A stretch of DNA of 64,000 nt from an uncultured Serinicoccus sp. (GTDB taxonomy: Bacteria > Actinomycetota > Actinomycetes > Actinomycetales > Dermatophilaceae), in NCBI RefSeq assembly GCF_947487915.1, contig NZ_CANKYH010000008.1, forward strand, positions 186,001-250,000. The letters are read 5' to 3'. The translations under genes and the position numbers were made by a program. Of the stretch, positions 48,601 to 56,948 are shown piece after piece (positions within the stretch are counted from its first letter, which is position 1; every line of letters starts with the position of its first letter). The notes below the pieces were generated by a model. It worked only from the letters and a program-made list of their open reading frames with translations, searched no databases and was not told where the DNA came from.

Positions 48601-50034
48601 GTGGGTGAGGTGAGGGGGCGCGGCCCGGGGGGCGCGTTCCTCGACCTGACGCCGCTGCGGATCAGTGCGGCCTACCGCCGGCTCTGGGCCGGCGGGGCGC
48701 TCTCGGGGCTGGGGCACCAGGTGGCCGTCGTCGCCGTGCTCTTCCAGGTGTGGGAGATGACGCGCAGCCCGTTCTGGGTGGCGACGATCGGCATCGCCCA
48801 GGCGGTGCCCATGATCGTGCTCGGCCTGGTCGGGGGACCGCTGGCGGACGTGCTCGACCGTCGACGGGTGGCGCTGGCCGCCACCGGCGGGCAGGCGGTC
48901 GCGGCGCTCGCGCTGGGCGCCCAGCTGGCGCTCGGCTTCTACCCCCTCCCGCTGCTGCTGGCGCTGCTCAGCGTCCAGACGGCGTGCAACGCCCTGGGCG
49001 CGCCGTCGCGACGGACCTTCATCACCCGGCTCATGCCGCGCGAGCAGGTCGCCGCGGGGATCGCCCTGCACATGATCAGCTTCCAGGCCGCGATGATGGT
49101 CGGCCCTGCGGTGGGCGGGTTGCTGCTCGGCGTCGCCTCCCCGGCGGTCTGCTACCTCGTCAACGCCGCCGCGCTGAGCATCAGCTGGTGGACGGTGCGG
49201 GCGCTGCCGCCGATGCCGCCGGAGCGTCAGGCGCCGCCCGGCGCGCAGGCGCCCACGGGGGCCACGGCGCCCGCGGGCGGAGCCGCCGCGCTGGGTTCTG
49301 CCCAGGTCGCTCCGACGGGGACCGGCACCGGGCGAGCGGCTGAGCACGGGCGGGCGCCGACGGCATACCCGCAGGTGCGGACCAGCCCGCTCGCCCGGCT
49401 GCGCCGTCGCACCCGCACCGCGCTCGTCATGCTGGGCGAGGGGGTCGACACGGTGCGGCGCGACCCCGTGCTGCGCGGGTCGTTCCTGCTCGACCTCGCC
49501 GCGACGCTGCTGGCCTTCCCGGTGGCGCTCTTCCCCATGGTCAACCAGGAGCTGTTCGGTGGCGACCCGCGCACCCTCGGCCTCTTCCTCACCTGCGTGG
49601 CCATCGGTGGGGTGAGCGCGGGCCTGGCGTCCGGGCTGGTCACGCGGCGGGCGCGGCTGGGCGTGGTCCAGCTGGTGGCGGTGGGGGTATGGGGCGTGGC
49701 CCTGCTCGGCTTCGGCCTCGCCGCGCTCGGCGGGCTGGCCTGCGTGGCGCTGGCCACGCTCGTGGTGGCCGGCGCCGCGGACACCGTCTCGGTGACCAGC
49801 CGGGCCGCGATGGTCCAGCTCGCGACGCCGGACAGCCACCTGGGCCGGGTGTCGTCGGTCGAGCACGTCATCGGCGTGTCCGGTCCGGACATCGGCAACG
49901 CCCGCGCCGGTCTGGTCGCCGGGCTGACGACCCCGGCCTGGTCGGCGCTGCTCGGGGCGCTCGGCTGCCTGGCGGTGGGGGCCTGGGTCGCGCTGACGCA
50001 CCGTGAGGTGGCGGCCTTCCGCGTCGGCGACTGA
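48601..50034 (+). CDS. MFS transporter (EntS-like exporter)
   Basis: A 477-residue permease with about 11-12 membrane helices of the MFS_3/EntS type: YRRLWAGGALSGLGHQVAVVAVLFQVWEMTRSPFWVATIGIAQAVPMIVLGLVGGPLADVLDRRRVAL contains the A-motif GPLADVLDRRR. A long cytoplasmic Ala/Pro/Gly/Thr linker (about residues 205-255) separates the halves. It is probably co-transcribed with the MarR gene and exports a siderophore- or drug-like molecule; the substrate is unknown. GTG 48601 is used; GTG 48610 is an alternative. Confidence 0.83.
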   Translation: MGEVRGRGPGGAFLDLTPLRISAAYRRLWAGGALSGLGHQVAVVAVLFQVWEMTRSPFWVATIGIAQAVPMIVLGLVGGPLADVLDRRRVALAATGGQAVAALALGAQLALGFYPLPLLLALLSVQTACNALGAPSRRTFITRLMPREQVAAGIALHMISFQAAMMVGPAVGGLLLGVASPAVCYLVNAAALSISWWTVRALPPMPPERQAPPGAQAPTGATAPAGGAAALGSAQVAPTGTGTGRAAEHGRAPTAYPQVRTSPLARLRRRTRTALVMLGEGVDTVRRDPVLRGSFLLDLAATLLAFPVALFPMVNQELFGGDPRTLGLFLTCVAIGGVSAGLASGLVTRRARLGVVQLVAVGVWGVALLGFGLAALGGLACVALATLVVAGAADTVSVTSRAAMVQLATPDSHLGRVSSVEHVIGVSGPDIGNARAGLVAGLTTPAWSALLGALGCLAVGAWVALTHREVAAFRVGD

Positions 50035-50104
50035 GGCGCCCGACGCCATGACGCTGCCGCGGAGCCGCTCGGCCGCGACCCGGACGCACGTCGCTCGCCA
50101 CTCC

Positions 50105-50162
50105 TACGCAGACGATGCTCCGCCGCGGTGATGCATCACGACGGAGGAGCATCGTCTGCGTA
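50105..50162. terminator. 17-bp perfect inverted repeat between convergent genes
   Basis: TACGCAGACGATGCTCC (50105-50121) pairs exactly with GGAGCATCGTCTGCGTA (50146-50162) over a 24-base loop that itself contains the palindrome TGATGCATCA (50129-50138). It lies between the stops of the MFS and LLM oxidoreductase genes, where a bidirectional terminator is expected; with no T-tract, a structured RNA or protein site is also possible. Confidence 0.6.
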
Positions 50163-50237
50163 CGAGTCCTCGGACCAGCCGGAATCGCCGGGCGTCCGCG
50201 GGGCCGGCTCATGGGGCCGACACCCCACGAGGGCCGC

Positions 50238-51254
50238 TCAGCGCCAGCCGAGCTCCGTCGCGACGTCCAGCACGCCCTCGATGACGTGCGCGCAGTAGTC
50301 GACGCCCAGCTGGTTGGGGACCGTCAGCAGCAGCGTGTCCGCCGCCGCGATCGCCTCGTCGGCGGCCAGCTGGCGGGCCAGCTCGTCCGGCTCGGCGGCA
50401 TACGTCTTGCCGAAGGTCGACCGTGAGCCGTCGATGACGCCCACCTGGTCGGTGCTGCGCCGCTCCAGCCCGAAGTAGGCGTGGTCCCGCTCGTCCACCA
50501 GGGGGAAGATGCTGCGGGACACCGACGTCCGCGGGGTGCCGGCGTGCCCGGCGGCCCGCCACGCCTCGTGGAAGACGTGGATCTGCTCGGCCTGCAGCTG
50601 GTGGAAGGGCACGCCCGCGTCCTCGGTGAGCAGGGTGGAACTCATGAGGTTCATCCCCTGGGTCCCGGCCCACTCGGCGGTCGCGCGGGTCCCGGCGCCC
50701 CACCAGATGCGCTCGCGCAGGCCCTCGCTGTGCGGCTCGAGGCGCAGCAGCCCCGGGGGGTTGGGGAACATCGGGCGCGGGCTCGGCTGGGCGAAGCCCA
50801 CGCCGGAGAGCACCTCCAGGAAGCGTGCGGTATGCCGTCGCGCCAGGTCGGCGTCGCTCTCCCCCTCGGCAGGGTGGTGGCCGAAGTGCCGGTAGCCCTC
50901 GACCACCTGCTCGGGGCTGCCGCGGGAGATCCCCAGCTGCAGCCGCCCGCCGGAGATGAGGTCGGCCGCACCGGCGTCCTCGGCCATGTAGAGCGGGTTC
51001 TCGTAGCGCATGTCGATGACGCCGGTGCCGATCTCGACCCGCTTCGTGCGGGCGCCCACCGCCGCCAGCAGCGGGAACGGCGAGGCGAGCTGGCGGGCGA
51101 AGTGGTGCACGCGGTAGTAGGCGCCGTCGGCGCCCAGCTCCTCCGCGGCGACCGCCAGGTCGATCGACTGCAGGAGCACGTCGGAGGCCGACTGCGTGGC
51201 CGACTGAGGGTGCGGGGTCCAGTGCCCGAAGGAGAGGAAGCCGATGCGTTTCAT
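50238..51254 (-). CDS. LLM-class flavin-dependent oxidoreductase
   Basis: A 338-residue luciferase-like TIM-barrel protein: SIDLAVAAEELGADGAYYRVHHFARQLASPFPLLAAVGARTKRVEIGTGVIDMRYENPLYMAEDAGAADLISGGRLQLGISRGSPEQVVEGY (about residues 28-120) is diagnostic of the bacterial luciferase family. It uses FMN or F420; the substrate is unknown. I prefer ATG 51254 (MKRIGFLSFG) over an upstream in-frame ATG, since family members start at this strand. Confidence 0.86.
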   Translation of the reverse strand: MKRIGFLSFGHWTPHPQSATQSASDVLLQSIDLAVAAEELGADGAYYRVHHFARQLASPFPLLAAVGARTKRVEIGTGVIDMRYENPLYMAEDAGAADLISGGRLQLGISRGSPEQVVEGYRHFGHHPAEGESDADLARRHTARFLEVLSGVGFAQPSPRPMFPNPPGLLRLEPHSEGLRERIWWGAGTRATAEWAGTQGMNLMSSTLLTEDAGVPFHQLQAEQIHVFHEAWRAAGHAGTPRTSVSRSIFPLVDERDHAYFGLERRSTDQVGVIDGSRSTFGKTYAAEPDELARQLAADEAIAAADTLLLTVPNQLGVDYCAHVIEGVLDVATELGWR

Positions 51255-51362
51255 GGACACGTCAACGACCTGGCCCGTCCGGGGCATTCCGCCGACGGGG
51301 CTGGCTGACCGTGGAACCGCTGCCCCGGCGAGGATTCGCAGGTCAGCGCGGGTCAGCGCCGG

Positions 51363-51959
51363 TCAGCGCCGGGCGACCCGGTCGCGGCGGCCGAGCCAGA
51401 GAGCCAGCCCGACCCCGGCGGCGGCACCGAAGAGGTGCGAGAGCCAGGAGACCCCCTCGCGCAGCGGCAGCACCCCCCAGATCATCGAGCCGTAGACCAG
51501 GATGACCAGCACTCCGAGCAGCGCCCGCCACAGGTGGTGGGAGACGAAGCCGTAGACGGCGAGGAACGCGGCATACCCGTAGACGACGCCGCTGGCGCCG
51601 ATGTGCACGGTCCCCGGGCCGCCCAGCAGCCACACGCCGAGGCCGCTCACGAGCACCACGCCGCCGGTGACGACCCACAGGTGCCGGGTGGTCAGCGCCA
51701 GGAGCGACCCGAGCACGAGCAGGGCGAGGGTGTTGGCCATGAGGTGGCCGAAGCCCAGGTGCAGGAACGGGCTCAGCACGATGCCGGGCAGCGAGCCGAG
51801 GTCGCGCGGCCGGATCCCGAACTGGTCGAGGCTCAGCGGCAGCACCAGGTCGACGATCTCGCTGAGCCACATGAGGGCCACCAGCAGCAGCACGGGTATG
51901 ACGCGTCGCATCGTCTCGGGGGCGTCGCGTCGCCAGGGGGCCAGGCTCGAGCTGCTCAC
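51363..51959 (-). CDS. Rhomboid-family intramembrane serine protease
   Basis: A 198-residue protein with six membrane segments. The N-terminal-side motif HLGFGHLMANT holds the conserved His/Asn, GASGVVYG carries the catalytic Ser and the SHLFGAAAG helix holds the catalytic His, so the dyad is intact. It cleaves single-pass membrane proteins; its target is unknown. GTG 51959 is 77 bp from the divergent TetR start, and the TetR operators lie between them. Confidence 0.87.
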   Translation of the reverse strand: MSSSSLAPWRRDAPETMRRVIPVLLLVALMWLSEIVDLVLPLSLDQFGIRPRDLGSLPGIVLSPFLHLGFGHLMANTLALLVLGSLLALTTRHLWVVTGGVVLVSGLGVWLLGGPGTVHIGASGVVYGYAAFLAVYGFVSHHLWRALLGVLVILVYGSMIWGVLPLREGVSWLSHLFGAAAGVGLALWLGRRDRVARR

Positions 51960-52010
51960 CCCCTCAGTATCCCCCGGGACGCCGGTCGGCGGGAGGGGCT
52001 GGACAGCGTA

Positions 52011-52046
52011 CTGAACATTCGTTTAGCATACTGAACATGCGTTCAG
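52011..52046. promoter_or_regulatory. Two TetR-type operators, the second overlapping the start codon
   Basis: CTGAACATTCGTTTAG (52011-52026) and CTGAACATGCGTTCAG (52031-52046, a perfect palindrome) are 20 bp apart. The second contains the ATG of the TetR gene (52037). Two-helical-turn spacing suggests cooperative binding and autorepression of the TetR-ABC operon. Confidence 0.8.
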
Positions 52047-52681
52047 ACCTCACCCCGAAGGCGCGGATCAGGGACGCGGCGCTGCGTCTCTTCGCCGACC
52101 ACGGTTTCGACGCCGTCACCGTGCGCCGGATCGCCGCCACCGCGGAGGTCTCGCCGGCCCTGGTGCTGCACCACTACGGCTCCAAGGAGGGGCTGCGGGC
52201 GGCGTGCGACGACCACATCCTCGGTCTCACCGAGGAGCTCATGCCCACCCCGGAGGAGTCCGGGGCCCTGGCCGACCGCCCTGCCGCGGAGGTGTTCGAC
52301 GCCTCGGCCGAGGCGAAGTTCGGGTCCTTCGCCGAGGTCTTCCCGGACGACTCACCGGTCCTGCCCTACCTGCGGCGCATGCTCCTGGCCGATGACGAGC
52401 GCGCCCGAGAGGTGCTCCGGGGATGGCATCGGATGACCGTCGACCTGCTGACCCGGTGGCGCGACGCCGGGGTCCTCGACCCCGGCCCCGACCCGGAGGT
52501 GCGCGCCGCGCTGCTGCTGGCCATGGACCTCGGCGGGGTGCTGCTGCGCGACCCGCTCACCGAGCTGCTCGGCTTCGACCCCCTCGGCTCCGGCGGCATC
52601 GACCGCTGGGGGCGGGACGCCTACTCCTTCTTCTCCCTCATGCTCACCGACACACCGCCACCGGAAGGACGCCCGTCATGA
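52037..52681 (+). CDS. TetR-family regulator of an ABC exporter operon
   Basis: A 214-residue repressor. The HTH is at residues about 10-50 (ARIRDAALRLFADHGFDAVTVRRIAATAEVSPALVLHHYGSKEGLRAACD), followed by an all-helical ligand domain. It heads an operon with an ATPase and a permease (ATGA overlaps) and is likely to release its operators when the exported compound binds. Its ATG lies within the second palindrome, so the transcript is probably leaderless. Confidence 0.9.
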   Translation: MRSDLTPKARIRDAALRLFADHGFDAVTVRRIAATAEVSPALVLHHYGSKEGLRAACDDHILGLTEELMPTPEESGALADRPAAEVFDASAEAKFGSFAEVFPDDSPVLPYLRRMLLADDERAREVLRGWHRMTVDLLTRWRDAGVLDPGPDPEVRAALLLAMDLGGVLLRDPLTELLGFDPLGSGGIDRWGRDAYSFFSLMLTDTPPPEGRPS

Positions 52682-53607
52682 CCACCTCCTCGGACCGCCT
52701 CGTCGAGATCTCCGGGCTCCGCAAGACCTTCGGCCCGGTCGCGGCCCTGGACGGCCTCGACCTCGTCGTCGAGCGCGGCGAGGTGCACGGCTTCCTCGGC
52801 CCGAACGGCAGCGGCAAGTCCACGACCATCCGCGTCCTGCTCGGCCTGATCCGCGCCGACGGCGGCACCGCGCGGCTCTTCGGCGGCGACCCGTGGACCG
52901 ATGCCGTCGAGCTGCACTCCCGGTTGGCCTACGTCCCCGGCGACGTCACCCTCTGGCCCGGCCTGAGCGGGGGTCAGTGCATCGACATCCTCGCCCGGGC
53001 CCACGGCCGGATCGAGGAGTCCCGTCGCGCCGACCTCGTTGGGCGCTTCGACCTGGACCCGACCAGGCGCGCGCGGGACTACTCCAAGGGGAACCGGCAG
53101 AAGGTCTCGCTCGTCGCGGCCCTGGCCACCGACGCCGAGCTGCTCGTGCTCGACGAACCCACCTCGGGGCTCGACCCGCTGATGGAGGAGGTCTTCCAGC
53201 AGGTCGTCAGGGAGCGTCGTGAGCAGGGAACCACGGTGCTGCTCTCCAGCCACATCCTGGGCGAGGTCGAGGCGCTCGCCGACCGGGTCTCGATCATCCG
53301 GGCCGGCCGGACGGTGACGACCGGCACCCTCACGGACCTGCGCCGGCATACCCACTCAGCGGTGCGCGCGGTGACCGACCGGGCACCGGCGCTGCAGGGT
53401 ATGCCCGGCGTGGGCGACGTCGAGACCGGCACCGACGACCAGGGTCGCACCGAGGTGGCCGCCGCCGTCGAGCCGGACGCCGTCGGCCGGCTCGTCGGCG
53501 CGCTGCACGACGCCGGGATCCATACCCTCACGGTCACCCCGCCGAGCCTGGACGACCTGTTCCTCCGGGCCTACGCCGGGCACGACGAGCGGGTGGACGC
53601 GCGATGA
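52678..53607 (+). CDS. ABC transporter ATP-binding protein
   Basis: A 309-residue ATPase: Walker A GPNGSGKST (about residues 42-50), a signature motif in the variant YSKGNRQKVSLVAAL (about residues 138-152), Walker B LLVLDEPTSGLDP and switch His in LSSHIL. The C-terminal about 80 residues (RAVTDRAPALQGMPGVGDVETG onward) form the DUF4162-like regulatory extension of drug exporters. GGAAGGA is nine bases before the ATG, which overlaps the TetR stop. Confidence 0.92.
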   Translation: MTTSSDRLVEISGLRKTFGPVAALDGLDLVVERGEVHGFLGPNGSGKSTTIRVLLGLIRADGGTARLFGGDPWTDAVELHSRLAYVPGDVTLWPGLSGGQCIDILARAHGRIEESRRADLVGRFDLDPTRRARDYSKGNRQKVSLVAALATDAELLVLDEPTSGLDPLMEEVFQQVVRERREQGTTVLLSSHILGEVEALADRVSIIRAGRTVTTGTLTDLRRHTHSAVRAVTDRAPALQGMPGVGDVETGTDDQGRTEVAAAVEPDAVGRLVGALHDAGIHTLTVTPPSLDDLFLRAYAGHDERVDAR

Positions 53608-55214
53608 GCGCCGTGACCGGCGTCGGCACCATGACCGGGATCGCGCTGCGCACCGGCTGGCGGACGCTGCTCGCCTGGGTCGTCGGCCTGGTCGCGGTCA
53701 TGGTGCTCACCGGGTCCTCGATCAGCGCGCTCTACGACACCCCGGAGAAGGTCGCGGGGTATGCCGAGAGCCTCGGCGGCGACGCTCTCGCCGTCATCAA
53801 CGGCCGGGTGGCCGGGCTGGACACCCTGGGCGGGGTGCTGGCCAACGAGTTCGGCTTCGTCCTGTCCTTCGGCGTCCCGGTCATGGCGATCGCGCTCACC
53901 ACCCGGCACACCCGCAGGGAGGAGGAGACCGGACGGCTCGAGCTGCTGCTCGCGGCGCGGATCGGTCGCCACGCACCGCTCGCGGCGGCGGTGCTCCTCA
54001 CCAGCACGGCGATGGTCGTCACCGGGGCGGGGGTGGGCGCGGCGATGGTGCCCTTCGGCGCCGACCCGGCGGGTGCGCTGCGCTACGGCCTGGCGGTCGC
54101 GGGGCTCGGCCTGGTCTTCGTGGGCGTCGCCGCCGCGGCCGCTCAGGTGGTGGAGCACGCCCGGGCCGTCTGGGGCATCGGGCTCGCGGTGACCCTGGTG
54201 TCCTTCCTGCTCCGCGGGGTCGGGGCGCTGCGGGAGGGCGCGCTGGTCTGGGCCAGCCCGCACGGCTGGGTCGACGAGGTCCGGGCCTTCGGCGAGGACG
54301 CCCGGTGGTGGCCGCTGGTCCTGCCGGTGGTGCTCTGGGCCGGGCTCGTCGCGCTCGCCGTCCGGCTGCGCGCCCGGCGGGACGTCGGTGGCGCCCTGCT
54401 CCGGCCGCCTCGGGCGCGACCCCGGGCCTCGGCGGCCCTGCAGACCCCGCTCGGGCTGGCCTGGCACCAGCAGCGGACGGTGGTGGTGGGATGGGCCCTG
54501 GGCGCCGCGGCCCTCATGGCCGTCTTCGGGTCCCTCGCCCAGGAGATCGTCGACGCCGTGCTCGACAACCCCTCGCTCGGCGCGTTCTTCGCGGCCGGCC
54601 CCGAGGCGGAGGGCCGGGCGGCGGACCTGGTGCTGCCGCCGATGATGTCGACCTTCCTCGTCATGCTGGCCCTGCTGGTGAGCGCCTACGTCCTCGTGGG
54701 CGTCGGTTCCTGGCGCCGTGAGGAGGAGAGAGGTCGGCTGGAGGTCGAGCTCTCGGCGCCCCGCTCGCGGGGCGGGTGGCTCGGCCCGCGGCTGCTCGTG
54801 GTCACGCTCGGCGCCCTCGCGGTGGGTGCCGTGGGTGCCCTGGCCCTGGGCTCGAGCGCGGCGGCCGCCCTCGAGGACGGGACGTGGGTCGGCGAGGTGC
54901 TCGGCGCCGCCACGGCCCACCTCCCGGCTGTCCTGGTCTTCCTCGGGCTGGGCGCGGCACTGTTCGGGTGGCTCCCCCGGGCCGTCGCCGCGGGCTGGGC
55001 GGCCTTCGCGCTCGCCGCGGTCCTGGCCTACCTCGGCCCCGGCCTGGACCTGCCGTCCTGGCTCCTCGACGCCACGCCGTTCCTGGCCGTCGGCCAGGAC
55101 GTGGTGGGGGAGGGGCCGCAGCCCACCGCCCTCGTCGTCCTGTCCGTGCTCGGCCTCGGGCTGCTCGCCGTCGGGCTCGTCGGTTTCCGGCGCCGGGACG
55201 TCCCGGTCGGCTGA
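53604..55214 (+). CDS. ABC-2-type exporter permease (polyether-antibiotic exporter-like)
   Basis: A 536-residue membrane protein with about 12 helices in two repeated halves. Each half has an EEETGRLELLLAARIGRHAPLAA / EEERGRLEVELSAPRSRGGWLGPR cytoplasmic motif before a helix, the hallmark of tetronasin/polyether-type ABC-2 permeases. It pairs with the preceding ATPase (four-base overlap). It probably exports a lipophilic antibiotic or lipid. Confidence 0.88.
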   Translation: MSAVTGVGTMTGIALRTGWRTLLAWVVGLVAVMVLTGSSISALYDTPEKVAGYAESLGGDALAVINGRVAGLDTLGGVLANEFGFVLSFGVPVMAIALTTRHTRREEETGRLELLLAARIGRHAPLAAAVLLTSTAMVVTGAGVGAAMVPFGADPAGALRYGLAVAGLGLVFVGVAAAAAQVVEHARAVWGIGLAVTLVSFLLRGVGALREGALVWASPHGWVDEVRAFGEDARWWPLVLPVVLWAGLVALAVRLRARRDVGGALLRPPRARPRASAALQTPLGLAWHQQRTVVVGWALGAAALMAVFGSLAQEIVDAVLDNPSLGAFFAAGPEAEGRAADLVLPPMMSTFLVMLALLVSAYVLVGVGSWRREEERGRLEVELSAPRSRGGWLGPRLLVVTLGALAVGAVGALALGSSAAAALEDGTWVGEVLGAATAHLPAVLVFLGLGAALFGWLPRAVAAGWAAFALAAVLAYLGPGLDLPSWLLDATPFLAVGQDVVGEGPQPTALVVLSVLGLGLLAVGLVGFRRRDVPVG

Positions 55215-55233
55215 CCCGCCGGCGGGGCCAGGG

Positions 55234-56241
55234 TCAGGAGAACCGCCACTCGGTGGTGGAGGCGTAGGTCTGCCCCGGGTGCAGCACGACCGACGGGAAG
55301 CCTGGCTGGTTGACCGCGTCGGGGAAGGCCTGGGTCTCCAGCGCGATCCCGGCGCGCGGCCGGTAGGCGACCCCGCGCGGCCCGGTGACGGTGCCGTCGA
55401 AGTGGGCACCGGCATACACCTGGAGCCCGGGCCGGTCGCTCCACACCTCCATGCGGCGGCCGGATCCGCCGACCAGCACCGCGTGCCGGCGCCGGCCCCC
55501 GCCCGGCACGACGAGGTGGTGGTCGAAGCCCTGGCCGATCTCCAGCTGCTCGTCGTCGACGGCCAACGCCTCGCCCAGGACGACGGGCCGGCGCAGGTCG
55601 AAGGGGGAACCGCTGACGTCGCGCACCTCGCCGGTCGGGATCTGGTCGGGGCGCACCGGCAGGTAGGTGTCGGCGTCGACCTGCAGGGTGTGGTCCAGGA
55701 TGTCGCCCCCGCCCTCCCCGTCGAGGTTCCAGTAGCTGTGGTTGGTCAGGCTGACCGGCGTCGGCGCCGCGGTGGTGGCGCGGTGCTCGACGGTGAGGCG
55801 GCCGGGCGCGAGGGCATACCGCACCTCGACCTCGACCTCGCCGGGGAACCCCTGGTCGCCGTCCGGGGAGGTGAGCGACCACGTCGCGTGGTCCTCGGCC
55901 GCCTCGAGGAGCGCCCACTCGCGCTGGTCGAAGCCCTCCGGTCCGCCGTGCAGCGCGTGCGGCTCGTCCGGGTCCAGCGGCACCTCGACCGGGCGGTCGC
56001 CGAGCCGGAACCGGCCACCGTCGATGCGGTTGGCGACCCGACCGATCGTGGCGCCCTGGAAGTCCCGGACCTGCCCGTAGGCCGCGAGGTCTCCGTGTCC
56101 GAGGACGACGTCCACCGGGCCGTCCCCGTGCTCGTCGGTGAGCTCCACCCGGGCGATGGCCGCGCCGGTGCTGAGGAGGTCGACGCGGATGCCGGACGCG
56201 AGGAGCGTGACGGTGGTGGGGCCGGGGGGATGCTCGGGCAT
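55234..56241 (-). CDS. galM: Aldose 1-epimerase (mutarotase)
   Basis: A 335-residue beta-sandwich enzyme: GRVANRIDGGRFRLG (residues about 62-76), LHGGPEGFDQREW, the catalytic-His segment LTNHSYWNLDGEGGGDILDH (about residues 160-180) and VVLHPGQTYASTTEWRF near the end with the acid Glu are the GalM signatures. It interconverts alpha and beta anomers of aldoses such as galactose. No Leloir genes are adjacent. It starts at ATG 56241. Confidence 0.92.
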   Translation of the reverse strand: MPEHPPGPTTVTLLASGIRVDLLSTGAAIARVELTDEHGDGPVDVVLGHGDLAAYGQVRDFQGATIGRVANRIDGGRFRLGDRPVEVPLDPDEPHALHGGPEGFDQREWALLEAAEDHATWSLTSPDGDQGFPGEVEVEVRYALAPGRLTVEHRATTAAPTPVSLTNHSYWNLDGEGGGDILDHTLQVDADTYLPVRPDQIPTGEVRDVSGSPFDLRRPVVLGEALAVDDEQLEIGQGFDHHLVVPGGGRRRHAVLVGGSGRRMEVWSDRPGLQVYAGAHFDGTVTGPRGVAYRPRAGIALETQAFPDAVNQPGFPSVVLHPGQTYASTTEWRFS

Positions 56242-56288
56242 GCGGCTCCTCAGGAGGTGAGACGGGGAGGCGGGCGGTCGGCGAGAGA

Positions 56289-56936
56289 CTACCGGGGTGT
56301 GGCCTCGGCGAGGTCGCGCAGCGTCCGCAGCTGCCGGCGCATCATGAGCAGGTCACCCCAGGCCAGGGCCCGCGCCCGCCAGCGCGAGAGCAGACCTGGG
56401 CCGCCACCCAGCCGGAGCACGGCGATCAGGCGGGAGCGGCCGGGCGGGACCGGAACCACGCGGTAGGACACCCACACCTGTCCGAACAGCCGCGTCCCGA
56501 GTCCTTCGCGGGTCCGGATCGTCAGCTCGGACCCCGGGTGCACGTCGATCACCGTGAAGATGGTCATGACCCGCTGCCCCGGCTCGAGCGGGCCCAGGTG
56601 GTGGGCCAGCGTCCGGGGCGAGCGACGGCCGAGGTTGTCCAGCCAGTCGTAGCTGTAGGGCGCGAGCCGCAGGTTGCCCAGCCAGGCCCACACCGTGCCG
56701 ACCGGCGCCGCGACCCCGATCGCGCGCACCAGCCGCTCGGGCCCGGCCTTCACTCCGTCCCTGCCGTCCCTGCCGTCCCTGCCGTCCACGGCCCATGACT
56801 CGCCCTCGCGCGCTCCTGGTATCGGGTCGACGAGCCGGTCGCAGGCATACCGCGCCGCGACCTCGGCCGCCGAGGCCCCCCAGACCCACGGCACGCGGCG
56901 GCCCCGCACGCGGGGGACCTCGTCGCGTCCGGTCAC
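56289..56936 (-). CDS. SRPBCC-fold protein with Gly-Arg-Asp repeat insert
   Basis: A 215-residue protein. From about residue 65 it has the START/SRPBCC pattern (ERLVRAIGVAAPVGTVWAWLGNLRLAPYSYDWLDNLGRRSPRTLAHHLGPLEPGQRV) and the late IAVLRLGGGPGLLSRWRARALAWGDLLMMRRQLRTLRDLAE helix, typical of polyketide-cyclase/dehydrase-like lipid-binding proteins. A short insert (DGRDGRDGRDG) at about residues 51-61 is encoded by a 9-bp tandem repeat (about 56756-56788). GTG 56936 is 12 bases from the citrate synthase stop. Ligand unknown. Confidence 0.75.
   Translation of the reverse strand: MTGRDEVPRVRGRRVPWVWGASAAEVAARYACDRLVDPIPGAREGESWAVDGRDGRDGRDGVKAGPERLVRAIGVAAPVGTVWAWLGNLRLAPYSYDWLDNLGRRSPRTLAHHLGPLEPGQRVMTIFTVIDVHPGSELTIRTREGLGTRLFGQVWVSYRVVPVPPGRSRLIAVLRLGGGPGLLSRWRARALAWGDLLMMRRQLRTLRDLAEATPR
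56756..56788. repeat. 9-bp tandem repeat within a coding region
   Basis: CCCTGCCGT-type units repeat three to four times on the plus strand, giving Gly-Arg-Asp repeats in the SRPBCC gene. The period is in frame, so copy-number changes would only lengthen the linker. Confidence 0.7.
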
Positions 56937-56948
56937 GGTGGCCTCCTC

